From: Desulfatirhabdium butyrativorans
GTDB taxonomy: Bacteria; Desulfobacterota; Desulfobacteria; Desulfobacterales; DYRK01
Reading direction: 5' to 3'
Length of the DNA: 9,034 nucleotides
Assembly (NCBI GenBank): GCA_020718785.1
Contig: DYRK01000219.1
Location: 1-9,034, forward strand
Below the pieces are notes generated by a model. That model saw only the letters and a list, made by a program, of their open reading frames with translations, did not search any database and had not been told where the DNA came from. Made by a program: the position numbers and the translations under genes. Shown here one piece after another: positions 5,933 through 9,034 of this stretch (position 1 is the first letter of the stretch; each line of letters begins with the position of its first letter).

Positions 5933-5961
5933 GGAAAAATTTTCAAACAAAGGAGGTGAAT

Positions 5962-6558
5962 ATGGCAGATATAATTCAAAGGTCAAAGGAAAGGGTGAAG
6001 CAGGGTATCCGAAAACTTATCCGACCGCTCATTTTTATTACGATAGGCGTGATTTTCGGCTTTCCCGTATTCAGCATTCTCTACTATACCATGATCCGTA
6101 CCTCGACGCCTCAGTTCTGTGCGTCCTGCCATGAAATTCAGCCTGCTTACAACACATGGAAAACATCCACTCACAGCAACAACGCGCAGGGCTTTGTGGC
6201 AGACTGCATGGACTGTCACCTTCCGGCTCCCCATGACACGCTTAATTTTTTCTATGCCAAAACAATACACGGCGTAAAAGACATTCTCGTCCATGCCATC
6301 GGAACACCCTATAACCGGGAAAAAACCCGTCAGACCGCATACGCGTCTTTCAAAAATGAGCAGTGTCAGAAATGCCATCGCAATCTTCTGTATATTCCCG
6401 ACAAACGCGGGGCAATGCTGGCGCATCGTTCCGTGGTTTATGCCAGACCGGGATATGAAAAAAGCTGTGTGGATTGTCACAAAAATCTGGTTCATGTTGA
6501 CAGAGAGACTTATGCCTATAAGCAATACAATATGTCTTATCGGGGATTGGGATTGTAG
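5962..6558 (+). CDS. haoC: NapC/NrfH-family tetraheme cytochrome c (HaoC-like)
   Basis: A 198-residue membrane-anchored cytochrome. ATG 5962 follows AAAGGAGGTG at proper spacing; a GTG at 5956 lies inside that site and is rejected. One transmembrane helix (about residues 21-44) anchors it in the inner membrane, followed by four CXXCH haem sites: CASCH 53-57, CMDCH 82-86, CQKCH 135-139 and CVDCH 169-173. NapC/NrfH proteins oxidise menaquinol and pass electrons to a periplasmic partner. Here the partner is surely the octaheme protein encoded 32 bases downstream, an arrangement known as haoCA in Campylobacterota. One oddity: NrfH of Desulfovibrio has a Met two residues after the first CXXCH His as haem ligand; here that position is Ile59. 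The gene lies behind a duplicated leader. The family is clear; the symbol rests on the neighbour. Confidence 0.9.
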   Translation: MADIIQRSKERVKQGIRKLIRPLIFITIGVIFGFPVFSILYYTMIRTSTPQFCASCHEIQPAYNTWKTSTHSNNAQGFVADCMDCHLPAPHDTLNFFYAKTIHGVKDILVHAIGTPYNREKTRQTAYASFKNEQCQKCHRNLLYIPDKRGAMLAHRSVVYARPGYEKSCVDCHKNLVHVDRETYAYKQYNMSYRGLGL

Positions 6559-6590
6559 CATATCAATTTTGAACAAAAGGAGGTTTCCGA

Positions 6591-7988
6591 ATGAAAAAAA
6601 TGTTGTGTGTCGCAGGGGCTGTCATGGGGATAATGCTGTTGCTGATATCTCCTGATGCAGGAAGTCAGACCGCACCGAATCAGCCTAAAGAAAAAGAATT
6701 CCGTATCGAGCGCAGTATGCCTCCGGAGGCAGCGGCATGTATCGAGTGCCACAAAAAAGAACATCCCGGAATATTTGCGGACTGGGCAAACAGCAGGCAC
6801 GCAAGTGCCAATATCACCTGTTATGACTGCCACAAAGCCGAAGCTTTTGATCCGGATGTGAGCAAAGATCATGATGCCCAGTACAAAGATTATGACAAGA
6901 AATACGGCGCAGGCAAACTGACGGTTCCGGTGTCCGCGGTAGTCACACCCAAAGATTGCTCCCGATGCCATCCGGATGAGGCAAAGCAGTACGGCATAAG
7001 CAAACATGCCAATACTATGGAAATTATCTGGAAAATTGACCCTTGGCTCATCAACGGGATGAACAGCGATTTTGAAAGAGCAGCAGGATGTTATCACTGT
7101 CACGGAACTGTACTGAAAGTCAAAGACGGCAAATTGGACCCCGAGACATGGCCCAATGTGGGCGTAGGGCGGATTAATCTTGACGGCAGTAAAGGCAGTT
7201 GCACGAGTTGTCATACGCGGCATCGTTTTTCCGTAAGCGAAGCCCGCAAACCCGAAGCCTGCGGTCAGTGTCATCTTGGACCGGATCATCCTCAGATCGA
7301 AATCTACACCGAGTCAAAGCACGGCGATATTTACGCCGCGCAAGGAGATGACTACCGATGGGATTCTGCGCCCGGAACATGGACAGCCGGCGTGGATTAC
7401 CGTGCGCCGACCTGCGCGGCTTGCCATATTTCCGGTACGGGAACGGTTTTGACTTCCCATGATGTAACCGAAAGATTGGCATGGGAACTTCAGTCTCCGC
7501 TGACGGTCAGACCCTCGGAATTCAAGGCTTTTCCTGCACAGACAAACTGGGAAACCGAGCGGAACAAGATGAAGGAAGTCTGCAAGCAGTGTCATGGAAA
7601 AACGTGGACTGACGGTCATTTTGAAAAAACAGACAAAGTGGTTCAGGAATATAACGAGGTTTACTTCAAACCGGCTAAAAAAATGCTCGATGATCTTTAT
7701 GCCAAAGGGCTGATGGATAGCAGCCGTTTCTTTGACGAAAAGCTCGAAGTGGAATATTATGAATTATGGCATCATGAGGGCAGGCGGGCGAGAATGGGCG
7801 CGGCAATGATGGCTCCGGATTATTCATGGTGGCACGGTTTTTATGAATGCAAAAAGCGTTACAACAGCTTCATGGAAGAATCGCGCCATCTCATTGAGAA
7901 AAATCAGAAGGCTTACAAAGCAACGGATTTTCCCAATGCCACCGGAAGTACGGTCAAACCCGAGGCTGTTTTCGGGAAAACAGAATAG
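6591..7988 (+). CDS. haoA: octaheme c-type cytochrome, hydroxylamine oxidoreductase-like (HaoA)
   Basis: A 465-residue secreted protein. ATG 6591 follows AAAGGAGG (6576-6583). Residues 1-25 form a signal peptide (KK, a hydrophobic core, AGS before Q). Eight CXXCH sites occur at C50, C77, C123, C167, C204, C224, C275 and C331, the number and spread of the HAO family, followed by a helical C-terminal region with EGRRARMGAAMMAPDY and WWHGFYE, also HAO-like. By family order the fourth site (C167-H171) should be the catalytic haem. In nitrifiers HAO oxidises hydroxylamine; when paired with a NapC/NrfH protein, as here, the enzyme is thought to work reductively on nitrite or hydroxylamine to make ammonium. 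It is shorter than nitrifier HAO. Tyrosines at 411 and 418 are candidates for the haem-crosslinking position, but I cannot align them with certainty. No NrfA is encoded beside it. Confidence 0.9.
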   Translation: MKKMLCVAGAVMGIMLLLISPDAGSQTAPNQPKEKEFRIERSMPPEAAACIECHKKEHPGIFADWANSRHASANITCYDCHKAEAFDPDVSKDHDAQYKDYDKKYGAGKLTVPVSAVVTPKDCSRCHPDEAKQYGISKHANTMEIIWKIDPWLINGMNSDFERAAGCYHCHGTVLKVKDGKLDPETWPNVGVGRINLDGSKGSCTSCHTRHRFSVSEARKPEACGQCHLGPDHPQIEIYTESKHGDIYAAQGDDYRWDSAPGTWTAGVDYRAPTCAACHISGTGTVLTSHDVTERLAWELQSPLTVRPSEFKAFPAQTNWETERNKMKEVCKQCHGKTWTDGHFEKTDKVVQEYNEVYFKPAKKMLDDLYAKGLMDSSRFFDEKLEVEYYELWHHEGRRARMGAAMMAPDYSWWHGFYECKKRYNSFMEESRHLIEKNQKAYKATDFPNATGSTVKPEAVFGKTE

Positions 7989-8001
7989 TCGGAACTCAGG
8001 A

Positions 8002-8068
8002 GGAGTGCTGAAATGAAATTTTAGCACCCTCCCCGGAATGTTGTGCTAAAATTTCATTTCAGCACTCC
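8002..8068. repeat. 26-bp perfect inverted repeat after the octaheme gene
   Basis: The arms 8002-8027 and 8043-8068 are exact reverse complements over 26 bases, separated by 15 bases. The left arm begins 14 bases after the haoA stop, so the transcript can form a long, AT-rich hairpin that could stabilise the 3' end or slow transcription; no T-run follows directly. The left arm also contains ATGAAATTTTAG behind AGGAGG, a start codon quickly followed by a stop. Confidence 0.9.
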
Positions 8069-8122
8069 GGATCAACCACAATGTTGTGCTAAAATTTCAT
8101 TTCAGCACTCCGGATCAACCAC
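8037..8122. repeat. 43-bp perfect tandem duplication before the phosphatase gene
   Basis: Two identical units, 8037-8079 and 8080-8122, each contain the right arm of the 26-bp inverted repeat plus CGGATCAACCAC. Each begins with AATG; the AATG after copy 2 (8123-8126) is the phosphatase start codon context. Each copy therefore carries a decoy start (ATG TTG TGC TAA). The unit length is not a multiple of three, so the repeats are not coding. Confidence 0.9.
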
Positions 8123-8123
8123 A

Positions 8124-8729
8124 ATGAAGATGATTTATCTCCTGAGACATGGCGAAACGGATATTCAGGAAAAGAAGAAATACTTTATCGGACAGACAGA
8201 CCTGCCTCTGAGTATAGAAGGCATCCGGCAGGCATATTGTCGGCAGAAAGAATTAGCCGATGTAGTCTTTGACCGGATTTATTGCAGCGATCTCAGGCGT
8301 GCTTACGAAACAGCGCAAATCCTTGCCGAGAATCGTCAGACCTTGATTCATACTAATCCCGGATTGAGAGAAATTTGTCTCGGAGAATGGGAGGGACTTT
8401 CAATGTCTCAAGTCCGTGCAAGTTTTCCGCATGAGTGGCAGGAACGAGGTGAAAATATGGCTGAATATCGTCCCTCGGGAGGAGAAAGTTTTGCGGATTT
8501 GTACGAGCGTGTGATTCCGATATTCGAAGACATTGTTCATGAGTCCGGAGAAAACTGCCTGATTGTGGCTCATGCCGGCGTCAATCGAATGATTCTCTGC
8601 CGCATTCTCGAAATGCCTATTGCCAATCTCTTCCGGCTCGTACAGGATTATCTCGGAATGAACATTATTGACTGCAAAGACCGTATTCCGAAACTGATCT
8701 CCATGAACATCAGAATTCCCGAGCAATAA
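8124..8729 (+). CDS. histidine phosphatase family protein (CobC/PGAM-like)
   Basis: A 201-residue protein of the histidine phosphatase superfamily. The phospho-accepting motif LRHGET has R8 and H9, followed by SDLRRA (55-60), REICLGEWEG (82-91) supplying the acidic residue, PSGGES (117-122) and the second catalytic His in VAHAGVNR (148-155). The enzyme forms a phosphohistidine at H9 and hydrolyses phosphate esters. Length and motifs fit alpha-ribazole phosphatase (CobC, cobalamin lower-ligand assembly) as well as other small phosphatases, and no cobalamin gene lies nearby, so no symbol is given. ATG 8124 is chosen because a frame extension to GTG 8043 would translate the 43-bp repeats; it has no clear ribosome binding site, because the repeat unit abuts the start, and ATG 8130 is an alternative. 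The 3' end overlaps the convergent HemW-like gene by 20 bases. Confidence 0.88.
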   Translation: MKMIYLLRHGETDIQEKKKYFIGQTDLPLSIEGIRQAYCRQKELADVVFDRIYCSDLRRAYETAQILAENRQTLIHTNPGLREICLGEWEGLSMSQVRASFPHEWQERGENMAEYRPSGGESFADLYERVIPIFEDIVHESGENCLIVAHAGVNRMILCRILEMPIANLFRLVQDYLGMNIIDCKDRIPKLISMNIRIPEQ

Positions 8730-9034
8730 ACATGGCGGCAATACTGTCTGAAAATAACATTCCTCTGCGCGTAAGCCGACAATACTTCTTGTCTGTTCGG
8801 AGCAGTTCTTTTTCCGTGAGAAATAGTATGACTTTTCCGAATATCTCATCGAAATCTGCACTGAATTTCCTGTTAAACAGGTCAATATCAATCCCTTGTG
8901 TTTTCCTCAGCCCCAGATAGACAGATTCGATAATACTCTGCTCTCTGCCAAGTATCTCTTTTTCTTCTACGGGCAGACAGCCTGCACGAATATCTCGGAT
9001 ATACTTTTCCACAGAGCGGTAATTCCGGCGGCGC
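8710..9034 (-). CDS. HemW/HemN-like radical SAM protein, C-terminal part
   Basis: The frame is open to the right edge, so only the last 108 codons are seen; the radical SAM domain with its iron-sulfur motif would lie beyond. The visible part starts RRRNYRSVEKYIRDI, like the region where HemW/HemN proteins have a W-N-x-x-x-Y segment, and continues with the HemN C-terminal domain: EQSIIESVYLGLRKTQGIDIDLFNRKF, then a short winged-helix-like part with ELLRTDKKYCRLTRRGMLFSDSIAAMF. HemW is a haem chaperone, and HemN a coproporphyrinogen III dehydrogenase; the C-terminal part alone does not separate them, though the pattern is nearer HemW. A haem-related role beside a cytochrome operon is suggestive, but it is transcribed in the opposite direction. 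It converges with the phosphatase and shares 20 bases at the 3' ends. Confidence 0.72.
   Translation of the reverse strand, partial: RRRNYRSVEKYIRDIRAGCLPVEEKEILGREQSIIESVYLGLRKTQGIDIDLFNRKFSADFDEIFGKVILFLTEKELLRTDKKYCRLTRRGMLFSDSIAAMFIAREF

Larger units (their letters stand above)
5698..5961. repeat. 132-bp perfect tandem duplication of the cytochrome operon leader
   Basis: Two identical adjacent 132-bp units occupy 5698-5829 and 5830-5961. Each contains the right arm of the AGCGGGTTT palindrome, a promoter-like pair, a dyad resembling an FNR-family site, and a strong ribosome binding site (AAAGGAGGTG). Copy 2 ends directly before the ATG at 5962. In copy 1 the ribosome binding site is followed by TTG (5831-5833), which opens a 42-codon frame ending at TGA 5957-5959, two bases before the real start codon. 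Identity over the full unit points to a very recent event, or to an assembly artefact. Confidence 0.95.

Noticed and set aside
5698..5961. CRISPR array or iteron origin
   Set aside because: There are only two adjacent units without spacers, containing a promoter and ribosome binding site; no cas or replication gene is present.
5983..6576. Long minus-strand frame opposite the tetraheme gene
   Set aside because: It is a shadow of the haem-protein gene, with no family features; the + strand has four CXXCH motifs, a membrane helix and a strong ribosome binding site.
8043..8123. Upstream GTG start for the histidine phosphatase
   Set aside because: It would translate two copies of a 43-bp repeat in different frames; family members begin close to the LRHGE motif, matching ATG 8124.

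Overview
The window looks like bacterial chromosome from an anaerobic or facultatively respiring proteobacterium, most plausibly a Desulfobacterota (former deltaproteobacterial) lineage. This is inferred from gene content only: a quinol-linked NapC/NrfH tetraheme cytochrome paired with an octaheme hydroxylamine-oxidoreductase-like cytochrome, a Ser/Thr kinase fused to PEGA repeats and a formylglycine-enzyme-like (FGE/SUMF) domain, a toxin-antitoxin-like pair, a Fic protein, and many short palindromic repeats between genes. No rRNA, tRNA, CRISPR array, integrase or transposase gene was seen.

Layout. (1) Positions 3-860 (+): 3' part of a gene with a Nudix-like box, entering from the left edge. 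(2) 937-1694 (+): a two-gene module, a DUF433-type antitoxin and a PIN-like (DUF5615-like) protein overlapping by ATGA, bracketed by two related GGTGGGCAG hairpins. (3) 1832-2971 (-): a class II Fic AMP-transferase-like protein with a C-terminal DNA-binding-like region; a near-perfect 31-bp palindrome containing a TATAAT box lies just upstream. (4) 3119-5300 (-): a receptor-like Ser/Thr kinase gene (kinase, transmembrane segment, two PEGA domains, FGE-like domain) split into two frames by what looks like a small out-of-frame deletion in the kinase domain. (5) 5301-5961: about 660 bp with no convincing gene, filled with inverted repeats and an exact 132-bp tandem duplication. (6) 5962-7988 (+): the tetraheme/octaheme cytochrome operon (haoC-haoA type). 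(7) 8002-8122: a 26-bp motif present three times (one inverted, two direct). (8) 8124-8729 (+): a histidine phosphatase, converging with and overlapping (9) 8710-9034 (-): the C-terminal part of a HemW/HemN-like protein leaving at the right edge.

How it works together. The tetraheme protein should take electrons from the quinol pool and pass them to the periplasmic octaheme enzyme, which probably reduces hydroxylamine and/or nitrite towards ammonium; no nrfA is seen beside it. The Fic, kinase and antitoxin/PIN genes are an accessory regulatory or stress block with no visible functional tie to the respiratory genes.

The most distinctive feature is structural. Two successive + strand transcription units (the cytochrome operon and the phosphatase) each have their leader tandemly duplicated exactly up to the start codon, and each duplicated block carries one arm of an adjacent palindrome. 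The kinase gene carries two further small in-frame tandem duplications and a probable microhomology deletion. I see no clearly new defence system; the best leads are these leader duplications, the Fic operator-like palindrome and the split kinase.
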